Assembly (NCBI GenBank): GCA_019321725.1
Contig: CM033115.1
Location: 8,070,673-8,134,672 of the forward strand
Direction of reading: 5' to 3'
DNA length: 64,000 nt
Source: Paulownia fortunei
Lineage: Eukaryota; Streptophyta; Magnoliopsida; Lamiales; Paulowniaceae
The notes below the pieces were generated by a model. It did not search any database. It saw only the letters and a list, made by a program, of their open reading frames with translations, and was not told the DNA's origin. Both the position numbers and the translations under genes were made by a program. Below, one piece after another: positions 33,927 to 45,579 of this stretch. Each line of letters begins with the position of its first letter. Within the stretch, counting starts at the first letter, position 1.

Positions 33927-34135
33927 TATAATCTTGATCTAATTTCATTAGGTCTCGAACTATTACCCTAATTAGTTACCTAATCCAATTAGGAAACTTT
34001 CTCATTCCTTATCTTTTATTTCTTTCACTTCAAGATAAATTCTTTCCATCTTTATTAAGACTCTTTAATTATACCAATTAAAAAATCTTAATGGGCCTTT
34101 AACCCCATGTTTGGACTCTAATTCATTTATTAAAG

Positions 34136-34512
34136 TCCAATTAATTAATCTCCATCAATTAATTAAAAAACCTAATACAACTAATTGATCCAATTAATTA
34201 ATTAGATGATTCCCTCATAGGCCACCTAATTATATTAGGCACAATTAAAATAATTTTAATATTTTAATTGGTTAAATTAATTTAACTTCTTAAATTAATT
34301 TTAGGCCAAGCTAGTATAATTGATCTCCATCAATTAATTAATTCACTCTCAAGGCCCCTAATCATTATTAGATTCAAATAAATAATCATATTATTTATTT
34401 AAATAAATTTATTTAACTATTTAAATTAATTCTAACTCAAGTTGATTAATCTCCATCAATCAACTTAATCCAATAATAACTCAAGTCGATTAATCTCCAT
34501 TAATCAACTTAA
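34136..34512. repeat. Palindromic repeats around TCTCCATCAAT
   Basis: Four copies of a small inverted repeat: TTAATTAATCTCCATCAATT (about 34140), AATTGATCTCCATCAATT (about 34318), GTTGATTAATCTCCATCAAT (about 34441) and CGATTAATCTCCATTAATC (about 34486). The last two are in a tandem ~44-bp repeat. Each could fold into a hairpin with CTCC in the loop. Confidence 0.75.
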
Positions 34513-35580
34513 TCTAGCACTTTGGATTACAAAAATAGATATAAAATAGATCATCTTGATTTGTGTGTGACCCACTAGGCTCACAATTAAGCCTGCAATG
34601 GGCTTGCAACATTTGCAACTTATAACTAAATTTAACATTCCTGATTAATTAATCCAACTTATTAATTCTCTTAGAATTAACATCTTAATTCCAAGAACCT
34701 CACAAATCAAGAAAAGCACCTAGCAATGCATCTCGACTATCTAGTCTTAGGTGAATAGCAAGTGAACCTTTTTCTATTATGAGTACTATGCAAATACGGT
34801 CCCTCCATCAACTAATCTTTTGATTAAGTCTAGGGCATGAGTTATTAGTCGACATCCTATTTTGACTTAATAACTATGATTCCATTTCAAGTCACTTTGA
34901 TCATTTGATGAATCACTACAAAATACTATGTCTAGTATTAATCCCGCCTTGGCCAAGGACTTTGAAAATATAGGAGATTCTCCTTTTCTACCAAATAGGT
35001 GACAGATCCTTTATTGACATGATCATACACCCAACATAAGCCCCTTATGATTGTCATGTAATTAAGAAATACGTAAAAGTGAATGATATTTTGCACAAGG
35101 CCACTATTGTGCCTCAAGTCAAAGGACTAATTAAATTCACTATCATAACTAGAAAATTCTCATTCGATAAATAATGCTTTCTAATTGAGAATTTCCTATT
35201 GGGTCGTTTATTGTACTCGTTCCCTAACAAGTACCCACACACATACACTAGCGTCCCTACACTAATGTATATGGAATGAGACATTCTCCTTTTGAGTATA
35301 CATTATGTGTGCGAGTCATCGGGCTTATCGATGTCCCATCTCAATGAACCCCCGACTCAGAACATGTTTAAGATCAAAGCCATAGAGATAAATTCCATGA
35401 TCACCATTATATATGTGACCATGACTTGTAGCTAAAAATGACCTAAGGACTTTATCTAATTGATAAAAATAATTAAATATAAAAAAATATCTTTTATTTA
35501 TTTGAACATTAGGAATAAGATTATTTTACAAGAGTATAAAAACTCACTGCTAATTGGCTTGTTGGACGCTACTTTAACAG

Positions 35581-35694
35581 TTTGTACTATTTATCACTTG
35601 TCTTTATTTCAGTTGTCATCTCCATCATCTCCACTTTTCATACTCTTGTGATTGGAGACTCTTCTTCCATGAAGGACTCAATGATAACATGTTT
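35581..35694 (-). mobile_element. Small piece of Tat-type element left of element C
   Basis: The stretch between the copia LTR border and the element C TSD is contiguous with 45580 onwards once element C is removed (TSD TGTTT). It is thus part of the same minus-strand element as 45575-47382. No coding region is recognised. Confidence 0.5.
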
Positions 35695-38237
35695 TGTAAT
35701 ACCCAAGCCTTACACCACTCACTTGGCTAATATGATTCATGCACTACATGCTACTTATATGCTAACTTGTATTAACATCTACATGGCATCTTATATAGCA
35801 TTCTTAATCATTAGACATCTAATGCTATCACATGATGTTAGTGGTTGAGATTCTATAACCTAATTAAGTAATTCTATATTTAGATAAGAAAAATAATAGA
35901 TTGGTCAATATATTGGATATTCATAGGTTATATATTATAATTTTGGAAGTGTTAAAAGGTGTGAATAATATCATATTTGAACCACCACATCAACCTTTCT
36001 TTATTTCTATCATTGAACCATGACTAAAAACCCTTTTCTAAGCTATTTCACCTCCAAAACCTCCATATAGAATTTTAGAAGTTGCTCTCAAGTGATTCAA
36101 AATAAAGAAAAGAAAGTGAAGGAAGCAAAGGGAAGTAAAGAAGAGCAAGTAGAAGTTTAAATTCGTGTATAGTTGAGCTTAACTCATATTTTTTATTTAT
36201 GTTCTTGAATTTTTTGAGGGTTTATTATTTTTAAATCTTCTATTATTGTTTATAATCATGTTAGGATGCTATTTATGATTTTATAATTCACAAAAGAGGG
36301 AGTTTTAGTTGCAAAATCATAATAGAATTCACTAGGGATAGAAACTGTATACTTGCTAGTTTTGGTTTTAAAGCTTTGTGTATGTATAATAACTTGATAT
36401 AAACCTATATATTTCATCATATATGTGTTTTAATATGATTTTAGGTGATGCATGTAAGTTTGGAGAGGTTATAAATTGAAATATGGTTTGATATTTAAAG
36501 AGACACTCAAAACTATCATGATTAAACTTATAGTTTTTGTGTTGTGATAAGTGGGCTAGTTTTGCTGAGGTAAATAAGTGATTTTAGGCTATTATAAAAT
36601 ATTTTTATATTTCTCTACATGTTATCTAAGTATGGTAAAAATTTGGGAGTGATTGGATATGTTTAGGGATGTCAAAATTATCGCGCAACTAAATTGGACA
36701 GCAAGAAAATATAAAAATGTGAATCTGTCCTATTTGATGACTTAGCATGTTTCAACCTAAACATGTTGCTATTAAGTTCTAACAATTATGTACATGATAT
36801 TAGAGTTATAATACTTCAATTATATGATGTTTACATATATCTAAGATGAGAAATTATTGTATTTGAGGGACTATATTGGGTTCTAGTTTGTTAAAGCCTG
36901 ATTGTTACCTAGATAGCTTGGTGTTTAAGGTCTTAGTATGAGATTTTATGCTTTCAATTTGCAAATTTGGGAATGGTACTTGAGGTTGGGTAATATTATA
37001 GGCTATTTTACATCTAAGGTTGGAGGAGAACACTAAACAAATTTATGAGTAAGCTACCAACCAAATGAGAGGTAAGTTAAGATCCATTTGCAACTATAAT
37101 GTGTGAACATAGTACGTTATGAAGCATTTATACCTATAGTGTTGATGATATTTAAATTGATTGGATGACAAGTATATTATGTACTTAAGAGTCTTAGGAT
37201 TCTTGAAACATGTTGAGAGCAAGATAACTTGCATTTCATATTGAATATACTATTCATGAGCATTTACATGTGCATGCACAGCATATGGATATAGTTGAGG
37301 TTCTTGCATGCATGATTTGATTTGAGAAAAAAAATTAGAAAGAAAATATTTTAGGTTGCCACTACTAGTGTACCGAGGTATTCAAGGTATGTTTATGTGA
37401 TATATTTTAAGACACCGCGAGTGTTACTTATCGGAGGATCATAGGGGTTGATAGCGGGTGTGCCTTTGGTGGCCACGAGAGGGTGGACCACTTGACTACA
37501 CCCTTATTGACTATGATGGTGGGAAGACTTCTAGAGGATCACAGGGAAAGATTTAGGGTAGACCTCTAGTGATTCCAGGAGATGGCCTCTAGACTGAGTT
37601 AATTTATTTATGATAATTTGATTATTGATAATGTCTAGAGCTCTATCCGGTACATAGTAGGTGGACCAAGGGCCCAATAAAATAAAGTGATATTTATTAA
37701 AAACTCTTTAATTTATGAGTACTCAAATTTGACACATTTATAGCATCATATCTTAGAGATGGGTTGCAAGAGATTTTATATCATACTCTTGTCATGTATA
37801 TTTTTTACTTATTGAGCATTAGCTCATGTAGTTCATGCATTATAGGTGAGACTTGAAACCTTAGGTTTATTGGGCTGGCAGTGGAGGTCCTACAGGCTTT
37901 TAAAGATCAATGTACTTAGATAACGATCAATTAGGCTATTTTGTGGGATGTGCTTTTAATTCAACAGTTTATTATATTATATTAGTGACTTTATCCTATA
38001 CATTACTTTCAAAACTTCTTTATGACAGAGAGTTTGAGTTTGTGATGATTTTGATAGACCTTGTTAAAGTTTTAATAACTACCTATGGATATACATCATT
38101 ACAGGATATGAAAGCACTTTACTTTTATCAACGTTTTGTCAAACTAATAAAAAAAATTATACACACACATACATGCACAAATTATGTCACACAGGTTATA
38201 TATATATATGTATATGTATTTTTGGGAGGTTGTGATA
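35695..38237 (+). repeat. 5' LTR of element C
   Basis: Begins TGTAATACCCAAGCCTTAC and ends GGAGGTTGTGATA. About 310 bases present in the 3' LTR (roughly 43090-43405) are missing here; the join is in GTTAAAAGGTGTGAATAAT near 35955, with a short repeat at the breakpoint. It keeps the GC-rich core (37355-37590). Confidence 0.9.
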
Positions 38238-38241
38238 AGAG

Positions 38242-38254
38242 TGGTATTAGAGCC
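38242..38254 (+). promoter_or_regulatory. Primer-binding site, element C
   Basis: TGGTATTAGAGCC lies four bases after the 5' LTR. It has one mismatch to the initiator Met-tRNA complement TGGTATCAGAGCC. Confidence 0.88.
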
Positions 38255-38403
38255 CAGGTCTTGATTTTGTAAACTGTCCGTGTACATGGTCCTTGAACTT
38301 ATGGAGCACAACCATGTCAGTAAGTTTTATTTTATGTTATAATGCATTATATATTTCATGAATTATATTGACCCTTTGTTATAAAAAGAATAGTATTGCA
38401 GTC

Positions 38404-39420
38404 ATGGTGAGAACAAGGGGTGAAAGTAGTAGTGGAGAGGAGACACATATTCTGAATAGTGATCGTTATGTTATCATTAATTGACTTATAAAGTTTGTTG
38501 AATGATAATCAAAACAAATTCAGCACCTTATCCAGCAAAGGGATATGGGTGGACAACAATACCTGAAATGGTTCAACCACAACCCCGAGTAGAATAGGTG
38601 GAGATAGTTGGAGAAAGATTTAGAAAACTAAATCCAATGGAGTTTGAGGATGCATTAGATCTTACAGTTGCAGAAGATTAGTTGAGAATTCTTGAAAACA
38701 TGTTTCAGTACAACAGAGTTTCATAAAAAGAGAAAGTGATGTGTGCATTCTTTATACTTTGAGGCAATGCTCGACATTTGTAGGATACAATGAGCAACAT
38801 CGAAGACACCACTGTCATAACTTGGGATAGTTTTAACGAGTTGTTTCAAAATAAATACTTCACAACTCCAATTCATGCAATGAAGATGAATGAATTTATA
38901 CAACTACAACAGAGAACTATGATAGTTGGAGAATACATTCGTAAGTTTGAATAGCTATCCAGATTTACCATACATATGGTCAACACTAATACATTGAAAG
39001 TTGAAAGATTTCTTATGTGAATATAGTAGGAATCCAAGAAGTGACATACTCACAAATTACTGAGAGAAAATTAGTTACAGAACAAGCTGAACTTAGAATT
39101 TCTCGTGGTCAAGAGATTCGATGCTAATTTAAGAAAGGATAGGGGCAACGATAGGTTGGAAATGAAAAGAACAGACCATTTCAAATGCAAAATCAAAAAT
39201 CCAAATTCAAACCAAGACAAGGGCAAAAATAGCAGGATTAGAGTAAGCATACAAAGATTGATCAACGCAAAGTACCAATGTCACAATCTACTTATCCTAA
39301 ATATGGTGGTTAGCACAGTGTAATTCGCTCGACGAAGACTAGAACCTGCTTTGTGTGTGGTAAGGTTGGACATATTGCTAGAGTATATCCAGATAATCCA
39401 AATCAACAGGATAAAAAACA
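38404..39420 (+). pseudogene. gag: Gag of element C, broken
   Basis: The start MVRTRGESSSGE at 38404 matches element A's Gag. The order is the same: Gln/His-rich QHLIQQRDMGGQ, a damaged gag domain (38650-39060, with deletions such as the missing LEGLRPELYRDV part near 39015) and the zinc knuckle CFVCGKVGHIARVY at about 39349-39390. There the last Cys has become Tyr, so the knuckle cannot bind zinc normally. Many stops and frameshifts. Confidence 0.82.
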
Positions 39421-39888
39421 GTGCCAGCTAGAGTCTTTACCATCACTAGATTAGATACTGAGGCGAACCCATCACTGGCAACAGGTAAATTTTCTATCTT
39501 TGGTACTCCAGCATTTGTATTATTTGATTCTGGAGCTCCACACTTATTTAAATCCACTGAGTCTGTAAAGAGACTGGATAGAGTACCTGATACTGTTGAG
39601 GTCAGTTATAATGTCATAATTCTTTCTGGAGATTCAAAACAAACTAACCATGTTTTAAGAGATTGTGCGATTCACATTGAAAATAGAAAACTCTATGTTG
39701 ATTTAATTTTATTGGCCATAAATGGCTATGATATGATTTTGTGTATGGATTGGTTGTTAAAGTATTATGCTACTATAGATTATCAGATAAAGATAGTGAC
39801 TTTTCAACCTCATGGAAAGGAACCGTTCATCTTTATTAAAATCATAAAAAGCTTTAAATTTCCAATTATATCAGCATTAAAAGCATAA
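39421..39888 (+). pseudogene. Protease of element C
   Basis: An open stretch of 155 codons. It shows TGKFSIFGTPAFVLFDSGAP (active-site DSG at residues 37-39) and YDMILCMDWLLKYYATIDY (the usual ILGMDW reads ILCMDW). It is the only uninterrupted domain of this element. Openness over this length probably reflects chance rather than selection, because the flanking domains are broken. Confidence 0.85.
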
Positions 39889-40800
39889 AGATTATTGGAT
39901 AGTGGTTCTAAAGGATATTTGGCTAGTATTATAAGCATTGAAGAACAACACCATCTAATTCTTAATGAAGTGCTAATTGTTCGGGAGTATCCAAAAGTAT
40001 TTCCTGATGATCTTTCTGGATTACCACTAGACCGTAAGATAGAGTTTGTTATTGAACTAAATCCATGAACACATCCAATATCTAAAGCTCCATACCGAAT
40101 GGCATCAGCCGAGTTGCAAGAATTGAATATACAAATTAGGAATTATTGGATAAAGGTTTTATTAGACCCACCTTTTCACCATGGGGTGCACTAGTTTTAT
40201 TTCTACATAAGAAGGATAGTATAATGTGACTGTATATAGACTACTGAGATTTAAATAAAGTCAAAATCAAGAATAAGTATCCTCTGCCTAGAATAGAAGA
40301 TTTATTTGATCAGCTCTAAGGTGCATCTATATTTTCAAAAATTGATCTGCGATCAAGGTACCATTTAGCACGAGACATGGACATTATGAATTTTTGGTGA
40401 TGCTATTTAGGTTGGCAATTGCTCTAGTATGGATTTAATAAATTGGGTATTTAAAATTTTTCTTGATGGATTTGTTATTGTGTTTATTGAATTGATGATA
40501 TCCTGATTTACTCTAACACAAAATAAAAGCATGGTGAACATCTAAGAATGGTTTTAGAGGTTTTGAAAGAGAAACAACTATATGCTAAATTTAAGAAATA
40601 TGAATTTTGGATTGATCGAGTGGTATTTTTGGGACATGTAGTATTAGGAACAGGAATATCTATAAATCCAAGTAAAGCAGAAGCTATTAATAGATGATCA
40701 TAACCTACTAATCCTCCAAAAGTATGAAGTTTTCTAGGTTTAGTAGGATATTATCATAGATTTGTGGAGGGATTCTCCCAGATAACTTCTCTTTTGACAT
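39889..40800 (+). pseudogene. Reverse transcriptase of element C, broken
   Basis: Blocks recognisable despite stops and deletions: a linker with EYPKVFPDDLSG (39985-40020), SKAPYRMASAEL (about 40080-40115), [10 protein letters not shown] (about 40172-40202), and [19 protein letters not shown] (about 40260-40315). Also [11 protein letters not shown], after which about 40 bases are missing, and a catalytic loop disrupted by a small insertion near 40485-40515. The [19 protein letters not shown] part is intact at about 40578-40640. Confidence 0.8.
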
Positions 40801-41310
40801 AATTAACCAAAAATTTACGGTAATTAGATGGACGGATGCTTATGAGAAAAGTTTTTAGGAATTGAAGAAAAGGTTAACTTCGGCTCCTATTCTTTCTATT
40901 CCATCAGGTATTGGAGGCTTTGTGGTTTATAGTGATGCTTCAAAAAATGGGTTGGGATGTGTATTGATGCAAAATAGTAAAGTAGTTACATATGTATCCA
41001 GAAAGCTTAAAGAGTACAAAAAGAATTATCTTACACATGATTTAGAGCTTGCTGTAGTGGTGTTTGCACTTAAGATATGGAGACATTATTTATATGGTGA
41101 ATGATGTGAGATATATACTAATCACAAGAGCTTAAAATATTTCTTCATCCAAAAAGAGTTAAATATGTGACAATGAAGATGGTTAGAGTTGGTGAAAAAA
41201 TTTAACTGTGTTATCAACTATCATCCAGCTAAGGCTAATGTTGTGACTAATGCATTGAGCAAGAAATCTACAAAAAATACAATAGTTTTAGCTTTGACTC
41301 GGAAACCAGA
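40801..41310 (+). pseudogene. RNase H of element C, broken
   Basis: [20 protein letters not shown] (first Asp) and [17 protein letters not shown] (Glu) are in an 80-codon open stretch. After a TGA at 41102 the third motif reads YTNHKSLKYFF, where TDH is expected, so a catalytic Asp is lost. It ends with NCVINYHPAKANVV near 41240. Confidence 0.85.
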
Positions 41311-41479
41311 GTTAATTGAGCTATAGAAAATGGATGTAGAGATTGTACAACAGGGATCAGTGGAGGCTAAATTTGTAGCTTTGACACTTCAACCGACTTT
41401 GATTGATAGAATTCAATAGGAACAACAAGTTGACAAATATGTTACTAAAATGATGAAAGATATTACTTCAGAAATTTTT

Positions 41480-42815
41480 TTTGATTTTCAGATGTCAAAG
41501 AATGGTATCTTACGAAGAAAGACAATATGTGCATAATGTAGACAATATTTGGGAAGATATTTTGGTAGAGGCATATTCAACACTATATTCAGTGCATCGA
41601 GGAGCTACTAAAATGTTTAGAGATTTGATAACACATTACTGGTGGCTAGGTATGAAAAGAGATATTGCTCAATTTGCAGAATAATGTTTAACATATCAAT
41701 AAATAAAGGCAGAATATCAAAGATCAGCAGGAACCTTGCAACCTTTATTTATTCCAAAATGAAAATGGGAAAGAATTACTATAAATTTCATGTTGGGACT
41801 ACCTAAAATAGTTAAAAGGTCACGATGCTATTTTGGTTATTGTTGACATGATAACTAAATCTGCTCACTTTCTTTTAATTTGTTCCACCTATTCCATGGA
41901 CCATTATGCATATATATATATATATATACATGAAGTGGCCAGACTTCATGGGGTACCACTATCTATTATTTTAGATAGAGATTCATGGTTTTTATCTATG
42001 TTCTGGAAGAGTTTACATAAGGCATTAGGAACACAATTATCTTTTAGTACTACATATTATGCCCAGACTGATGGACAATCATAGCGAACAATACAAATAT
42101 TGGAAGATATGCGTAGAGTTTGTGTATTAGATTTTCATGGCCAATGGAGATTTTTTTTACTTGTAGTGGAATTCTCTTATAATAACAGCTATTAGTCCAG
42201 TATTGGAATGGAAGTATTATATGATAGAAAATGTAGATCTCCAGTTCATTGGGATGAGGTTGGTGAAAAAAAACTTTTAGGCTTAAATATTCAAGAAATG
42301 ACAAAAGCTGTGACACAAATTCATTAATGAGTGCATACTATCCAAAGTCGACAAAAAAGTTAGGCAAATCAAAGAAGAAGAATGTTAGAATTTGCCGTAG
42401 AAGAACAAGTATTTCAAAAGGTATCTCCAATAAAAGAGATTATGCAGTTTGGAAAGAAAGAAAAGCTCAGTCCTAGATATATTGGTCCATTGCATATTAT
42501 TGAACGAATTGGGGATGTTTCTTACAAACTCGACCTACCTGGATCAATATCTCAAGTGCACAATGTATTTCATGTATCCATGTTGAGGAAATATATTGCA
42601 AATCCATCTCATATTCTAAATAATAAACCTATAGACCTGAAAGCAGATTTGAGTTATGAAGAAAGACCTATAGAGATTCTTCTATGAGAGTAAAACAAAT
42701 GAGAAATAAAAGATCCCATTGGTTAAAGTATTATAGAGAAATCAATCAACAAAAGAAGCTATGTGGGAAATGGAAGATGATATGAAAGTTAAGTCTCTAG
42801 AACTCTTTCTTTAAG
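41480..42815 (+). pseudogene. Integrase and chromodomain-like tail of element C, broken
   Basis: Zinc-binding region TLYSVHRGATKMF and THYWWLGMKRDIAQF (41570-41682), with the Cys pair damaged. Core pieces: KSAHFL, an expanded (TA)n run at 41911-41927 reading YIYIYIH, VARLHGVPLSIILDRDSW (second acid) and QTDGQS followed by TAG (42083). The C-terminal stretch 42382-42687 is open for 101 codons with FGKKEKLSPRYIGPLHIIER and HNVFHVSMLRKYIANPSH. The chromodomain-like remnant continues to about 42815. Confidence 0.85.
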
Positions 42816-42835
42816 TAAATTTTGAGGATGAAATT

Positions 42836-42853
42836 TTAATAAGAAGGGAAAGA
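42836..42853 (+). promoter_or_regulatory. Polypurine tract, element C
   Basis: TTAATAAGAAGGGAAAGA lies directly before the 3' LTR start. Confidence 0.85.
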
Positions 42854-45574
42854 TGTAATACCCAAGCCTCAGACTACTCGCTTGGCCAATATGATTTATA
42901 CACTACATGCTACTTATATGCTAATTTACATTAACATCTACATGGCATCTTATATACTATCAAATGATGTTAATGGTTGAGATCCTATAATCTAATTGAG
43001 TAATTCTATATTTAGATAAGAAAAATAATAGATTGGTCAATATATTGGATATTCATAGGTTATATGTTATAATGTTGGAAGTGTTAAAGTTGTTACTAGT
43101 AAGCTTATATGATTCAATTCAATTAGATCAAGGTGTTTTAAAAGTATACATCCATGAATTAACATACTTGGGATATTGGACATGGTATAATAAGATTTAA
43201 GTGTCATATTACAAGGTCCATATGTGCATATGATTTTAGAAATAAAAACTAGACAATCATTTAAGAATCAGATGTCAATCGATTTAGAGACCGAATGAAC
43301 GACTAAGAAATTAGGGCAAATATTTATTATCCAATCTTACAGCAATTAAAATAGATTGTAAATAGATAAATAAATATTAATAAACACTAGATTAGAGCTT
43401 TATAAGGTGTGAATAATATTATATTTGAACCACCACTTGACACATCAAGCTTTGCCAACTTAAGCTACCATCTCAACCTTTCTTCATTTCTATCATTGAA
43501 CCACGACCAAAATCCCTTTTCTGAGTTATTTCACCTCCCAAACCTCCATATGTAATTTTAGAATTTTCTCTCAAGTGATTCAAAGTAAAGAAAAAAAAGT
43601 GAAAGAAGCAAAGGGAAGTAAGAAGGAGCAAGTAGAAGTTTAAATTTGTGCATTGGTGAGATTAACTCATGTTTTTTATTTAATTTCTTAAATTGTTTGA
43701 GGGTTTATGATTTTTAAAGTTTCCATTACTTATAATCATGTTAGGATGTTATTTATGATCTTATAATTCACAAAAGAGGGATTTTTAGTTGCAAAATCAC
43801 AATAGAATTCACTAGGGACAAAAACTATATACTTGCTGGTTTTTGTTTTTAAAGCTTTATATATGTATAATAACTTGATTAAAACCTATATATTTTACCA
43901 TATATGTGTTTACATATGAGTTTAGGTAAGGTATATAAGTTTTTAAAGGTTATAAATTGAAATATGGTTTGATATTTAAAGAGACAATCAAAATTATCAT
44001 GATAGAACTTATAGTTTTTGTGTTGTGATACATGGACTGGTTTTGCAGAGGTAAATCAGTGATTTTAGGCAATTATAAAATATTATTACATTTCTCTACA
44101 TGTTAGATAACGGTGGTAAAAATTTTGGAGTGATTGGATATGTTTAGTGATGTCAAAATTATCATGCAACAAAATTGTACAGAAAGAAAATATGAAAATA
44201 TGAATATATCTCATTTGATGACTTAGCATGTTTCAACCTAAACATGTTGCTATTGAGTTCTAACAATTATGTTCATGCTATTAAAGTTATAATACTTCAA
44301 TTATATGATGTTTATATGTATCTAACAAAAGAAATTAAGGTATTTGAGGGACTATATTGGGTTATAGTTTGTAAAAGTTTGATTGTTACCTAGATAGTTT
44401 GGTGTTTAAGGTTTTAGTATGACATTTGTGCTTCTAACTTGCACATTTGGTAATGGTACTTGATGTTGGGCAATATTACAAGCTATTTTACATCTAAGGT
44501 TGGACGAAAATACTAAACAAATCTAGATTAAGCCACCAACCAAATACGAGGTAAGTAGAGATCCATTTGCAACTATAATGTATGAACGTAGTACGTTTTG
44601 AAGCATTTATACCTATTGTGTTGATGATATTTAAATTGATTGGATGACAAGTATATTATGTACTTTAAAAGTCTTTGATTCTTGAAACATGTTGAGGGCA
44701 AGATAACTTGCATTCCATATTGAATATACCATTCATGAGCATTTACATGTGCATGCACAATATATGGATATAGTTGTAGTTTTTGCAAGCACAATATGAT
44801 TTGAGAAATAACTTTTTAAGAAAATATTTTGGGTTGCCACTACTAGTGTACCGAGGCATGCAAGGCATGCTTATGTGATATTTTAGATCACTTCCAGTGT
44901 TACTTATCGAAAGATCATAGAGGTTGACAGGGGGTGTGCCTTTGGTGGCTATGGGAGGGTGGACCACTTGATTGTGCCCTTATTGACTCCGCCGGTGGGA
45001 AGATTTTTGGAGGATCACAGGGAATGATAGGGGGTGGACTTTAGTGGTCCAAGGAGATAGCCCCTAGACTGAGTTAATTTGTTTATGACCATTTGGTAGA
45101 TGGGCTGAGGGCCCAATAAAATGTAGTGATTTTTATTAAAAACTCTTTGATTTATGAGTACTCAAATTTGACATATTTATAGTATCATATATTTGAGATT
45201 AAGTTGCATGAGATTTAATATCATACTCTCGTCATGCATGATTTTTACTTATTGAGTGTTAGCTCATATAATTTATGCATTGTAGGCGAGCATGGTGAGA
45301 CTTGAGACCTCTGGTTTACTGGATTGGCAGTGGAGCTCCTATAGGATTTCAAAGATTAATGTACTTGAGTTTGTGATGATTTTGATAGACGATGTTAATA
45401 TTTTAATAACTACCTATGTATATACAATGTTACAGGATGTGAAAGTACTTTACTTTTATCAATGTTTTATCAAACTAACTAAACAAAAGTTATACACATG
45501 CATACATGCATAAATCATGTTACACAAATTATTTATATATATATATGTATATATTTTTTTGGGAGGTTGTGACA
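42854..45574 (+). repeat. 3' LTR of element C
   Basis: Begins TGTAATACCCAAGCCTCAG and ends GGGAGGTTGTGACA. Compared with the 5' LTR, about 50 bases are missing near 45095 and about 120 near 45365. It keeps the GC-rich core (44835-45065). Confidence 0.9.
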
Positions 45575-45579
45575 TGTTT

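Larger units (their letters stand above)
33344..35580 (-). mobile_element. 5' LTR of minus-strand Ty1/copia element
   Basis: Read from 35580 it begins TGTTAAAGTAGCG and ends CGCGAACTAAACA at 33344, directly before the primer-binding site. Length is about 2.24 kb. Parts match two plus-strand copies, at 57440-59507 and 48960-50289, including the end (GCGCGAACCCAACA; ACGAACCGAACA). It contains short palindromic repeats with TCTCCATCAAT and a perfect 16-base palindrome around a TATA. The 35580 start is inferred from the TGTT...AACA ends and could be off. Confidence 0.75.
35695..45574 (+). mobile_element. Element C: full-length Tekay-like Ty3 retrotransposon
   Basis: Complete from TGTAATACCCAAGCC at 35695 to TTGTGACA at 45574, 9880 bases. 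It is flanked by a perfect 5-bp TSD TGTTT (35690-35694, 45575-45579). It belongs to the same family as element A: the gag starts are alike, as are the primer-binding site, pol order and polypurine tract. The two LTRs differ by roughly a tenth of positions by eye and by several deletions, so the insertion is old. It inserted into the leader or gag region of the minus-strand Tat-type element. Confidence 0.92.

Noticed and set aside
38237..38300. tRNA gene suggested by the tRNA-like match
   Set aside because: Only the 13-base primer-binding complement is present; there is no cloverleaf.
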